A stretch of DNA of 64,000 nt from Treponema sp. (GTDB lineage Bacteria; Spirochaetota; Spirochaetia; Treponematales; Treponemataceae). Location of the stretch: positions 1 through 64,000 of the forward strand of contig JAEEYO010000070.1 of NCBI GenBank assembly GCA_016288205.1. The letters are read 5' to 3'. The position numbers were made by a program, and so were the translations under genes. The notes beneath the pieces are model-generated. The model made no database searches. It saw nothing but the letters and a program-made list of their open reading frames with translations, and was not told the origin of the DNA. Positions within the stretch are counted from its first letter, which is position 1; every line of letters starts with the position of its first letter. Of this stretch, positions 52,990 to 60,396 are shown one piece after another.

Positions 52990-54357
52990 TCATAATTTTC
53001 CATTTCGCACGACACGGAATCCGTTGTAATAAAGCACATAGGAAGCTCCGTCATAATTTCTGTTCGTGGCACGGCAATAAGGCAGACCATAGTCCCAGCT
53101 TCCGCCTCTCTTCACACGATACGATCCGGATTTTGCACCAGTAGGATTTGTCTGCGTCTCCGTTACAAATGAAACATATTCATACCAGTCCCAGCACCAC
53201 TCCCACACGTTGCCGCTCATGTCATAAAGCCCAAGCTCGTTCGGTGTCTTGCCCCTGACAGTATGCGTACCAAAGTCAGGATTTGAATATCCCAGATTGC
53301 AGGAATTGTCCTCATAGACAGCGACATCATCCGCCACGTCACTTCCGCTGTATGTGAATCCCTCGCTCACGTTTCCGCCCCTCGCCGCATATTCCCACTC
53401 TGCCTCGGTAGGAAGCCTGTAGCCGTTCGCGGAAAAATCACATGTCACGGTCCACTTCTCCTCATCATAAGCATAAGTGTTGTTCGGATCCTCGTTGTCC
53501 TTGTCTATTACATAGCACGGAGTAAGTCCCTCTTTTTTGCTCCTCTCATTGCAATACTCAACAGCGTCATACCAGCTGACTTTCTCCACCGGACGGAACT
53601 CCCCCTTGAAGTTGCTCGGATTCGTCTCCATCACTGACTCATATTCCTTTTGAGTAACCTCGTGGTCGCACATATAAAAATCATCCACGGTAACAGTACG
53701 CTTCTCGTAATCATACCATCCCATCTGGAACGTACCGCCCTCAACAAAAACAAATCCGTTCCCCGCTCCATTCTTTTTTACGGGAGATTTTTTTTCTTTC
53801 ACAGGATTTTTTTCCGCCGCAAGATTTTTTTCAAGCGTCGGTGTTTCTTCCGTTGGAGCAGTTCCTGCCGGATTTACATTTACAACCTCTTCCTTCGCGC
53901 TGATTTTTTCCTCATTGATTTTTTCCGGCTGCTTTTTTTCAGCTGGAGCGCTTTCCGAAGATTTTGACTCAGCCTTCGCAGTTTTTGATTCCGTGGTCTT
54001 GGCCTGTGTCGTAGATTTCGCGTCGCTTTTGGAAGAGTCTATCTTCTCAAACCAGATGTCGGTTATTTTCTCCTTCTTTATGACGGGCATCTGCATGAGC
54101 ATGTTTCTGTGCAGCTTGGCATCCTCAAGCGTAGAGAAATGGTCGTCCCAGACAAGACGGTAAAACGTTGTCCCTTTGGAATCCTTGTATTCGGTGATCG
54201 TCGTATTGATTGAGGCAGAGCGCAGAAGTTTCATCCGCCTCTCTGCGTTGGTCTTGTTCTTAAACGAGCCGAGGTAAATGCACCAGTCATCTGAAAAAGC
54301 AAAGAGACCTGCAAAAATAAAAATCAAACTGAAAACAATTTTTTTAAGACCTTTCAT
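52990..54357 (-). CDS. Exported SPOR-like / SUMF1-type protein
   Basis: About 455 residues from the ATG at 54357, which has the same CGAGGT leader as its paralogue. Signal peptide, then a SPOR-like domain nearly identical in layout to the 51874 gene (WCIYLGSFKNKTNAERRMKL), a Lys/Glu/Pro/Ser-rich linker (~120-215), and a SUMF1 fold (~220-455): FVEGGTFQMGWYD, YMCDHEVTQKEYESVM, VEKVSWYDAVEYCNE, GYRLPTEAEWEYAARGG, GLYDMSGNVWEWCWDWYE, RVKRGGSWDY. Only one Cys sits near the end (PYCRATNRN), not the two-Cys site of human SUMF1, so catalysis on sulfatases is unlikely. Probably a peptidoglycan-anchored binding or modification module. Confidence 0.85.
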   Translation of the reverse strand: MKGLKKIVFSLIFIFAGLFAFSDDWCIYLGSFKNKTNAERRMKLLRSASINTTITEYKDSKGTTFYRLVWDDHFSTLEDAKLHRNMLMQMPVIKKEKITDIWFEKIDSSKSDAKSTTQAKTTESKTAKAESKSSESAPAEKKQPEKINEEKISAKEEVVNVNPAGTAPTEETPTLEKNLAAEKNPVKEKKSPVKKNGAGNGFVFVEGGTFQMGWYDYEKRTVTVDDFYMCDHEVTQKEYESVMETNPSNFKGEFRPVEKVSWYDAVEYCNERSKKEGLTPCYVIDKDNEDPNNTYAYDEEKWTVTCDFSANGYRLPTEAEWEYAARGGNVSEGFTYSGSDVADDVAVYEDNSCNLGYSNPDFGTHTVRGKTPNELGLYDMSGNVWEWCWDWYEYVSFVTETQTNPTGAKSGSYRVKRGGSWDYGLPYCRATNRNYDGASYVLYYNGFRVVRNGKL

Positions 54358-54388
54358 GTTAACCTCGGAAAATAAAATCTCTTCTATT

Positions 54389-54417
54389 ATATTACACGCA
54401 AAAAATCCATCTGTCAA
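54389..54417 (-). promoter_or_regulatory. Promoter of the SPOR/SUMF1 gene
   Basis: Minus strand TTGACA (54412-54417), 17 bp, TAATAT (54389-54394). Confidence 0.65.
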
Positions 54418-54432
54418 TGAATAAAAAAAAGA

Positions 54433-54449
54433 TGCGGAATCTTCCCGCA
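54433..54449 (-). terminator. Minus-strand hairpin with T8 tract
   Basis: Minus strand TGCGG-GAAGATT-CCGCA, then TCTTTTTTTT. It stands just upstream of the SPOR/SUMF1 promoter and just before the -35 of dgt, and probably insulates the two units from antisense transcription. Confidence 0.5.
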
Positions 54450-54450
54450 C

Positions 54451-54479
54451 TGGACACATAGGCTTCTTAAGTCTATAAT
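54451..54479 (+). promoter_or_regulatory. dgt promoter (leaderless geometry)
   Basis: TGGACA (54451-54456), 17 bp, TATAAT (54474-54479), then 7 nt and the ATG at 54487; no ribosome site. Confidence 0.65.
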
Positions 54480-54486
54480 TGATTAT

Positions 54487-55758
54487 ATGGAAAATTCTTT
54501 TGTCAGCGTCCGCATGGATGAAAATCACCCGGATTGGGAAAAGTGCATCAAAAGGGAAAACTCCCTTTACGAAAGAGGCAACGGAATCCGGTCTGAATTT
54601 GAAAGGGATTACACCCGCATTCTCCACTCAGAGTCATACAGGCGTCTCAAGTACAAGACCCAGGTATTTTTCGCGCCGCAGAACGACCACATCTGCACGA
54701 GGATTGAGCACGTGGGTCATGTGGCAAGCGTGAGCAGGACAATCGCAAGGCACCTGGGGCTGAATCAGGAGCTTACCGAGGCAATCGCGCTGGGACACGA
54801 CATTGGACACGCACCCTTCGGACACACCGGGGAAAGCATACTCAACTCACTGATGAGCCAGAAGGAGGGACAGAACGCACCCAAGAAATTCTGGCACGAG
54901 CGGAACTCACTTTTTTTCGCGGATTTCATTGACACTCTCGCGGACCCGGACGGAAACGAAAAGAACCTTGATTTGACCTATGCCGTGAGGGACGGATTTA
55001 TCTGCCACTGCGGAGAGATTGACGAGCAGGGAGTCATGCCCCGTAATGAGGCGATGGATCTTTACAACATCAAGCGGCCGGGAATCTTCAGCCCCTACAC
55101 ATGGGAAGGCTGCGTCGTAAAAATCAGCGACAAGATTGCGTTTTTGGGAAGGGACATTGAGGACGCGCACACATATCATCTTCTGGACGAGACCACATCA
55201 AGGCAGCTGCGGGAGATTGTCTCATCCACACTCGGATTCAGCGGCAAGGACGAGCAGACACCGGATGCGGCGAAAAGAAGCGGAAAGGCTGTGAACACCA
55301 CCACGCTCATAAACGACCTGATTGTGGACCTCTGCTCCAACAGCTCACCCGAAAAGGGATTCTGCTTCAGCGAAAGATACTTCAATTTTTTAAAGGAGCT
55401 TAAATCATTCTGCGCGGCGAACATCTACCGGAACTGGAGGCTCATGGAATTCTCCGAATACGCGAAAAACGTGCTCGGCTGCATCTACAGAACCCTGATG
55501 AAAACATCCGTCTATGCAAGGAACCGGACCATGCACTCATGCCTGCAATATGCCCCGGAACTCAGCGAAACATTCACGGACTGGCTCATAAAATACACCG
55601 CGTACAACAGGGACGAAAAGGAAAGGCGACGGTACCGCACGAAGGAAATCTTCGACATTGAGAGCGACAGCGGATTTGAAAAATGCGTCATTGAATACAT
55701 GAGCGGAATGACTGACCGATTCGCAATCAAGACATTCGGGGAGATAATTTCACTGTAA
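54487..55758 (+). CDS. dgt: dGTP triphosphohydrolase-like HD protein
   Basis: 423 residues. HD-domain residues: His in RIEHVGHV (~73), HD in IALGHDIGHAPFGH (~101), and a later Asp in KISDKIAFLGRDIEDA. The N-terminal YRRLKYKTQVFFAPQNDH is characteristic of the Dgt family, which hydrolyses dNTPs to nucleoside and triphosphate and so controls dNTP pools. Length fits the short dGTPase-like class. Single gene with its own promoter; convergent with the 55763-55942 small gene, with a 4 bp gap between stops. Confidence 0.92.
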   Translation: MENSFVSVRMDENHPDWEKCIKRENSLYERGNGIRSEFERDYTRILHSESYRRLKYKTQVFFAPQNDHICTRIEHVGHVASVSRTIARHLGLNQELTEAIALGHDIGHAPFGHTGESILNSLMSQKEGQNAPKKFWHERNSLFFADFIDTLADPDGNEKNLDLTYAVRDGFICHCGEIDEQGVMPRNEAMDLYNIKRPGIFSPYTWEGCVVKISDKIAFLGRDIEDAHTYHLLDETTSRQLREIVSSTLGFSGKDEQTPDAAKRSGKAVNTTTLINDLIVDLCSNSSPEKGFCFSERYFNFLKELKSFCAANIYRNWRLMEFSEYAKNVLGCIYRTLMKTSVYARNRTMHSCLQYAPELSETFTDWLIKYTAYNRDEKERRRYRTKEIFDIESDSGFEKCVIEYMSGMTDRFAIKTFGEIISL

Positions 55759-55762
55759 TTTG

Positions 55763-55942
55763 CTAATATGTTTTTTCCGCTGAACGTCCTGAAGTGTGTT
55801 TTTCCACAATGCGGCGGCTCACGACAAGAGCTATGCGCTCCACTGCGTAATCTATATATTTTTCGTCATGGATTTTTACCTGCAGTTCCCTCAATCTAGG
55901 CGGCAGTTGTTTTGTACATGATGAATTTTTTGAAACCGGCAT
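55763..55942 (-). CDS. Small conserved-looking ORF downstream of yraN (59 aa)
   Basis: Too short for the ORF track. The ATG at 55942 is 2 nt after the yraN stop, with CGGAG 5 nt upstream, and reads MPVSKNSSC...RLRELQVKIHDEKYIDYA to a TAG at 55763-55765. The second half is a predicted amphipathic helix (YIDYAVERIALVVSRRIVEK). No family recognised. Good ribosome site, tight coupling to yraN and full use of the space up to the dgt stop argue that it is real. Confidence 0.65.
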   Translation of the reverse strand: MPVSKNSSCTKQLPPRLRELQVKIHDEKYIDYAVERIALVVSRRIVEKHTSGRSAEKTY

Positions 55943-55944
55943 AT

Positions 55945-56337
55945 TTACTCCGAAAAAGCGTTCACTATGTGGTGCACCGGCTCCAGTCCCGGAACATCGA
56001 TTGCAAGGACATCAAATCTAATTATCCTGCAATTATATTGTCGATATTTTTCAAGGTAACATTTAGCGGTTTTGATTATCTTTTGCCTCTTGTTCTGATT
56101 CAGCACGTGGGCAAGCATCTCCGGGTCTCCATGCGGAAGATATTTGACCTCGCAGAACACAAGCACGTCGTCCTTTTCCGCGATTATGTCAATCTCCCCG
56201 CCTCTGGTACGGAAATTTCTTTCTATTATATGGTATCCGAGATTCTGTAGAAACTCCGAGGCCCTGTCCTCACCTTTTTTTCCTTTTGCGCTTGTGCTGG
56301 GAAAGTGATTGAGAGCCTGCGTCTGATCATGCGTCAT
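55945..56337 (-). CDS. YraN family (UPF0102) endonuclease-like protein
   Basis: 130 residues. GKKGEDRASEFLQNLGYHII, then NFRTRGGEIDIIAEKDDVLVFCEVKYLPHG, the (G)EID...EVK motif of the PD-(D/E)XK fold shared with Holliday-junction resolvases. Family function is not established. It ends 2 bp before a small ORF and follows the 56352 gene by 14 bp, in a cluster resembling the ylqG-ylqH-yraN region of other bacteria. Confidence 0.9.
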   Translation of the reverse strand: MTHDQTQALNHFPSTSAKGKKGEDRASEFLQNLGYHIIERNFRTRGGEIDIIAEKDDVLVFCEVKYLPHGDPEMLAHVLNQNKRQKIIKTAKCYLEKYRQYNCRIIRFDVLAIDVPGLEPVHHIVNAFSE

Positions 56338-56351
56338 TTTCGGATTATGTG

Positions 56352-56645
56352 TCAGAGTTCCTCCAGGGCACCGTCACCGTCAAGCTCCTCCACGGAATCC
56401 ACGCTGTCGAATTCCTCAAGGTCCACAATCTCCTCTTCGCTTGCGGATACCTTTGCGCTTGACTCAACCTTGTGTCCGGCAGTAACCAAAAAAGGCACTT
56501 TCCATCTTACAAGGGCGGTCACATGGTATTGCTTCGCCGGTTGACGAGCCGCGAGAAACATATTCACTCCGTCATCAAAGAAAACGGGTGCGGAAAAAAC
56601 CACGCCTTCCTTTATCTCTTCACATTTAAGCCTAGTTAATGGCAT
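56352..56645 (-). CDS. Small conserved protein, unknown
   Basis: 97 residues from the ATG at 56645, with GAGGGTG just upstream; the longer track start runs antisense through the neighbour. It overlaps the FlhB-like gene by 14 bp. MPLTRLKCEEIKEGVVFSAPVFFDDGV and YHVTALVRWKVPFLVT form a beta-rich core, followed by an acidic tail (EEEIVDLEEF). Not recognised; position suggests a partner of the FlhB-like or YraN protein. Confidence 0.7.
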   Translation of the reverse strand: MPLTRLKCEEIKEGVVFSAPVFFDDGVNMFLAARQPAKQYHVTALVRWKVPFLVTAGHKVESSAKVSASEEEIVDLEEFDSVDSVEELDGDGALEEL

Positions 56646-56904
56646 TTTCACCCTCCAATCTAGCGATAAATGCAAATATTCCGGCCACAGCAAACCAGGT
56701 ATCTTCGGGAATGCACTGACCAACATCCTGTACGGAGAGGACATTCTCTAATATATCGTCTTCTACAACGGGGATATTGTTCTCTTCGGCTATTTCAATC
56801 ATGCGCCGCGCCAAATTACCGCGTTCTTTCGCAGCAATTATTGGAGCAACTGCATTCTCAGGATATTTTAAAGCGACTGCCGCCAACTTTTTGATATCTG
56901 TCAT
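56632..56904 (-). CDS. FlhB C-terminal domain homologue (EscU/YscU family, stand-alone)
   Basis: 90 residues matching only the cytoplasmic domain of FlhB: KKLAAVALKYPENAVAPIIAAKERGNLARRMIEIAEENNIPVVED. The autocleavage motif NPTH, which precedes this segment in full FlhB, is absent, and there are no membrane helices. Such YlqH/FlhB2-like proteins occur beside a FliK-like gene in many flagellated bacteria; one has been reported to substitute for the cleaved FlhB fragment. The unrecognised 368-aa gene upstream occupies the FliK/YlqG position. Confidence 0.9.
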   Translation of the reverse strand: MTDIKKLAAVALKYPENAVAPIIAAKERGNLARRMIEIAEENNIPVVEDDILENVLSVQDVGQCIPEDTWFAVAGIFAFIARLEGENAIN

Positions 56905-56970
56905 ATTACCACTTTTTTTGGGGTAATCTTGAAAAAGTCATAAAAACTGATTTTCCCAAGATCCCCGCAA

Positions 56971-58077
56971 TCAGCCCTGCGTCTCGACAAAATTTGGCAT
57001 TTCGTCTGTCACGCAAAGACCATCTGAGCAAGCAGAGTCGGAATAGGTTACAGTCACAGGCTTCCCTTTGTTCATGCCGGAACCTAGGAATCCTCCAAGC
57101 CGCAATTCTTCAGATTTTACCTTTGAAGGCAAAAGCGGCGGTAATGTAAAGAACCGTACTTCCATCTCACTGCTTATATTATAGTATAACACAAAAAAAT
57201 ATTTTGTCGAGGAAATTTTACAATTTATTTGTATTTTTTCAGTCCTCCGCGAATCCAGGTCCAAAAGCATCCTGATCATGCCCCTTCCAAGCCCCGAGGG
57301 AGAGTCCCATTCGTAGGGAAGAAAAATCCAGTGCTTTCTGTCCGCCGCAACCTGATTCAGATACGTCAGCAGACCGGCTTTTTCAGGTGATTTCGTTCCA
57401 TAAATTCGGCTTAAAAAATCCTCGTCATTTCCTGATTTCTTGTCCCCGGAAGATTTTTTCCTCTCCTGCTCTCCATCCCTGCTCTGATTTTCCCCACCCT
57501 GCCGTCCGTCACCATCTCCGAGCACCAGAGCAAGAAGCTCGTTGATTTTCTCATCGCTCGGCTCAATTCCGTTCTCAATCAGGATGGCAGCCGCCTCGGA
57601 AGCAAGTTTTTCCCTGCCCGGAAAGCGGAGTCCTATGTTTCTGGCCCTTGCGACAAGATTCGAGTCCAGCCTCATGCCGCTCTGGTACATAAAAAGAAGC
57701 ACGCGGAGAGAGATGTCGTCCCTGGGAAGTCCCATGGAAAAAAGAACGTTGTTAAGAAAATCTGCGCGGGTAAGAGACTCGTTGTGCTCGGCCTGGAGCG
57801 CAGCGGCTATCCTTTCCAAAACTATGGTTCCGTCTTTTTCAATATGGACCAAAGCGTGGAAATTGTCTCCCACATGGATCGGATCCCTGCTCGCCACGGA
57901 AAACCTGATTCCACCCGCAAACACCGTATAGCGGTTCATCCCTTGCGAATAACCGGTCTTATCCAGCACACGCACGAAAATCCGGTCTCCCTCGGAAAGA
58001 TTCATCTCCGCCACGGGAGCCTGCGCTTGTACTCCGGACGCACCTTGACTTGAAAGGCTCAGTATGTAATCAGGCAT
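56971..58077 (-). CDS. Unknown protein in the YlqG/FliK-like position
   Basis: 368 residues; AGGAG upstream of the ATG. An N-terminal beta domain (GDRIFVRVLDKTGYSQGMNR, ~30-100), a helical middle (~105-190), a low-complexity Gly/Lys/Glu linker (~195-230), and a C-terminal domain (WIFLPYEWDSPSGLGRGMIRMLLDL...YFFVLYY) that recalls the C-terminal hook-length-control fold. No clear catalytic motif. Its place just before an FlhB-like gene supports, but does not prove, a flagellar export link. Confidence 0.65.
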   Translation of the reverse strand: MPDYILSLSSQGASGVQAQAPVAEMNLSEGDRIFVRVLDKTGYSQGMNRYTVFAGGIRFSVASRDPIHVGDNFHALVHIEKDGTIVLERIAAALQAEHNESLTRADFLNNVLFSMGLPRDDISLRVLLFMYQSGMRLDSNLVARARNIGLRFPGREKLASEAAAILIENGIEPSDEKINELLALVLGDGDGRQGGENQSRDGEQERKKSSGDKKSGNDEDFLSRIYGTKSPEKAGLLTYLNQVAADRKHWIFLPYEWDSPSGLGRGMIRMLLDLDSRRTEKIQINCKISSTKYFFVLYYNISSEMEVRFFTLPPLLPSKVKSEELRLGGFLGSGMNKGKPVTVTYSDSACSDGLCVTDEMPNFVETQG

Positions 58078-58085
58078 GGGCTCTC

Positions 58086-59207
58086 CTAGGCACGGGCGAC
58101 TGAATCGTTCTGCTGCTTTTGCTCGTTCTGCTCCATCACAAAGCGGATGAAGAAGTCCTCAAGGGTCTTTGTCGGTCCCGGAAGATGCAGTCTGTGTCTT
58201 GCGCGGGCATTGTCACGGCGGACGGTATAAAGCAGATAGAAATCCCTGTAGTCAAGGCTGATGTCGGTCTTAACCCTTTCGCCAAGGTATGCAGCCACCT
58301 CATCACGACCGATGGCTTTTACCCCCTGCTCGCGGAGGATTGAGCGGAGACGCATGATCTGCTCGTAGGAAAGTCCGAAAAGGAACTCCTCCATTGCCTG
58401 AGAAACCTCATTATCGCCCAAACGCTGCTTTATAAACTGCGCCCACTGAGCGTCCATCTGAATGCTCACCAAAAGAAGCTCGCTCGTTCCCATCATGGTA
58501 CCGAATGCGGGAGCCAAAGTACGGCGCGCTGACCATACCGACTGGAGAACCGGCGCGATGTCATAGATGTTCTGGTCGGAGCGGTGTTCCCAAAGGATGA
58601 TCAGGGAGTTGGCAAGCTGACGGCGCATGGACATGGAGAGAGTCTTGTCCTTCATCAGGTTCAAGTAAACGTCCTCCGCCATGAGGGTGAACATCATGCT
58701 GACCGCCTCATCGGAATAGCGCTTTACCTGCTTGTCGTCCATCCCGGCATAGTTTTTAGCCAGACGGGACATTGAATAGAAGGAATGTATTTTCGTAACA
58801 AGAAATCCCTTTCCGAGGATTGCCTTTGAGGGCATGTGAAGGAGCGTGTCTCCGTCCTCCTGATAAGAGATGATGCTTTCAACAAGGGCTTCCGGGGTTC
58901 TCACCGAGTTAGTCAAAATGGTGCGCTGCAAAAGAGACGGGAAGTGCGCAATGGCCGTGGCAAGTTCCCTCATGTCATTGAGTCTGTCCTCAAGAAGCTC
59001 AATCCGGTCGGGCGCATGTAACTGCAATGCCTCGCGAAGTTCCGTCACCAGCTGCTCCTGATATGGAGTGAGCACGATGATTCCCATGTTCTCGTTCGCA
59101 ATGTCATTCTCAATCTTTTCCTTGTCAAAAAAAGACTCGATGCTGACGGGGATATATTCATTTTCAATTGGAGCGGATTTTTCTCCGTCCTTAACCACTT
59201 TTTCCAT
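58086..59207 (-). CDS. Conserved spirochaete-type protein, unknown function
   Basis: 373 residues, soluble and almost wholly helical. Segments include VLTPYQEQLVTELREAL, LLHMPSKAILGKGFLVTKIH and GTSELLLVSIQMDAQWAQF. No recognised domain. It heads the minus-strand cluster with the FlhB-like and YraN genes (8 bp before the next ATG) and has its own promoter (59238-59265). Confidence 0.7.
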   Translation of the reverse strand: MEKVVKDGEKSAPIENEYIPVSIESFFDKEKIENDIANENMGIIVLTPYQEQLVTELREALQLHAPDRIELLEDRLNDMRELATAIAHFPSLLQRTILTNSVRTPEALVESIISYQEDGDTLLHMPSKAILGKGFLVTKIHSFYSMSRLAKNYAGMDDKQVKRYSDEAVSMMFTLMAEDVYLNLMKDKTLSMSMRRQLANSLIILWEHRSDQNIYDIAPVLQSVWSARRTLAPAFGTMMGTSELLLVSIQMDAQWAQFIKQRLGDNEVSQAMEEFLFGLSYEQIMRLRSILREQGVKAIGRDEVAAYLGERVKTDISLDYRDFYLLYTVRRDNARARHRLHLPGPTKTLEDFFIRFVMEQNEQKQQNDSVARA

Positions 59208-59237
59208 AATTCAAATACCTTCAGTAATGCAAAGTTC

Positions 59238-59265
59238 ATTATATCATAAATTTCATCTATTTCAA
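59238..59265 (-). promoter_or_regulatory. Promoter of the 58086-59207 cluster
   Basis: Minus strand TTGAAA (59260-59265), 16 bp, TATAAT (59238-59243); ~25 nt leader. Confidence 0.6.
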
Positions 59266-59342
59266 ATGATTTTCCCCCTATTCGCTGAAAAAAATCGACT
59301 TTTTCCAAAAATTTTCTCCAAAATCTCTCATCTTCTAAAAAA

Positions 59343-59375
59343 CTTTCCACTTTCCACTTTCATCTCTCCACTTTC
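59343..59375 (-). repeat. Heptameric GTGGARA tandem repeat tract
   Basis: Minus strand GTGGAGA GATGAAA GTGGAAA GTGGAAA, upstream of the PTS EIIA promoter. Confidence 0.7.
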
Positions 59376-59388
59376 CCGATTGCGATAC

Positions 59389-59417
59389 TTGACAAAAAAC
59401 TGTAAAGAATGCAAAAT
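59389..59417 (+). promoter_or_regulatory. Promoter of the PTS EIIA gene
   Basis: TTGACA (59389-59394), 17 bp, CAAAAT (59412-59417); the leader ends with AAGGAGA before a GTG start. Confidence 0.55.
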
Positions 59418-59472
59418 GTTCATACCGTCTTCACAAAAATGGCGGATTTGCCTGTAAAAAAGGAGATAAACA

Positions 59473-60117
59473 GTGGACGAAGACATTCTTACCATAGAAG
59501 AAGTTGCGAAATATCTCAGGGTAAGCGAAAGAACAGTTTATGACTGGGCACAGAAAGGCGAGATTCCAAGCGGAAAAATCGGGACTGTATGGCGGTTCAA
59601 GAGAACGGAGATTGAAAGGTGGGTGAACGAGAGACTCTCATCAACAAAATCAGCCCCGGCGGATATGGCAAGCCTCGTAAAAAACATACTTTCCCCGGAA
59701 AGGATTGTGTTCCTGGAGCATCAGACAAAGCATGACGCACTCGTAAAGCTCTCACAGGTCCTTGCAACGGCCCCTCAAATCAAGGACGGGAAGGAACTGG
59801 AGACGGAAATCCTGAAGCGCGAGGAACTCATGTCAACGGCAATGGGTGCCGGCATAGCAATCCCTCACGTAAGGCTCGGCTCGGTCACGGATCTGGTCAT
59901 GGCGATCGGCATTTCCAAGGTTGACATAATCGACTTCGAGTCCATCGACGGAATCCCCGTGCGTCTCCTCTTTATGATTGCGGCGGCTCACAACCAGCAC
60001 AGCTACTACCTCCAGACCCTGTCCTTTTTCAGCACAAGGCTCAGGAACTCTGATTTGAGGGATGGACTTCTGAACGCTGAATCCCCGATGGAAGCCTACA
60101 AGCTGCTGATAAAATAA
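59473..60117 (+). CDS. HTH (excisionase-type) - PTS EIIA (PtsN-like) regulator
   Basis: 214 residues from a GTG with AAGGAG 6-7 nt upstream. Residues ~5-55 form a MerR/excisionase-type helix-turn-helix (ILTIEEVAKYLRVSERTVYD, WRFKRTEIERWVNE). Residues ~68-214 are a fructose/mannitol-type EIIA domain with the phosphorylatable His in GIAIPHVRLG. No EIIB/EIIC is nearby, as expected for the regulatory nitrogen-type PTS. The HTH fusion suggests that phosphorylation controls DNA binding. It lies just before tRNA-Lys. Confidence 0.9.
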   Translation: MDEDILTIEEVAKYLRVSERTVYDWAQKGEIPSGKIGTVWRFKRTEIERWVNERLSSTKSAPADMASLVKNILSPERIVFLEHQTKHDALVKLSQVLATAPQIKDGKELETEILKREELMSTAMGAGIAIPHVRLGSVTDLVMAIGISKVDIIDFESIDGIPVRLLFMIAAAHNQHSYYLQTLSFFSTRLRNSDLRDGLLNAESPMEAYKLLIK

Positions 60118-60222
60118 AACTGGAAAATCATTCAAAAAAATGCGTTTTGCTATTGACATAAACGATTTAAAAATATAAAATAAACATACTTCATTTATGA
60201 AGGGCTTCATTTGTGAGGTGAT

Positions 60223-60295
60223 GGGCTATTAGCTCAGTAGGTAGAGCAACGCCCTTTTAAGGCGTGGGTCTGCAGTTCGAATCTGCAATAGCTCA
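60223..60295 (+). tRNA. tRNA-Lys (anticodon TTT)
   Basis: 73 nt. Acceptor GGGCTAT pairs with ATAGCTC (one G-T), D-arm AGCTCAGTAGGTAGAGC, anticodon stem ACGCC/GGCGT with loop CTTTTAA, T-arm CTGCAGTTCGAATCTGCA (T-loop GTTCGAATC). CCA is not encoded; the next bases are TTA. Confidence 0.97.
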
Positions 60296-60300
60296 TTAAG

Positions 60301-60329
60301 GCATCCGTTTTTGCGGGTGCTTTTTTTTT
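60301..60329 (+). terminator. Terminator of tRNA-Lys
   Basis: GCATCCG-TTTTTG-CGGGTGC followed by TTTTTTTTT. Confidence 0.9.
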
Positions 60330-60357
60330 GCACGAATTACAAAAAATAAAAAAATGA

Positions 60358-60379
60358 GACGGAATCTTCCGAATCCGTC
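60358..60379 (-). terminator. Terminator of the GH57/DUF4912 operon
   Basis: Minus strand GACGGA...TCCGTC hairpin, then TCATTTTTTTATTTTTT. Confidence 0.85.
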
Positions 60380-60396
60380 CCATATTCAATGTGCCT

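Noticed and set aside
52990-54357. Genuine formylglycine-generating enzyme
   Set aside because: The two-cysteine active site is not present and no sulfatase gene is near; described as SUMF1 fold only.
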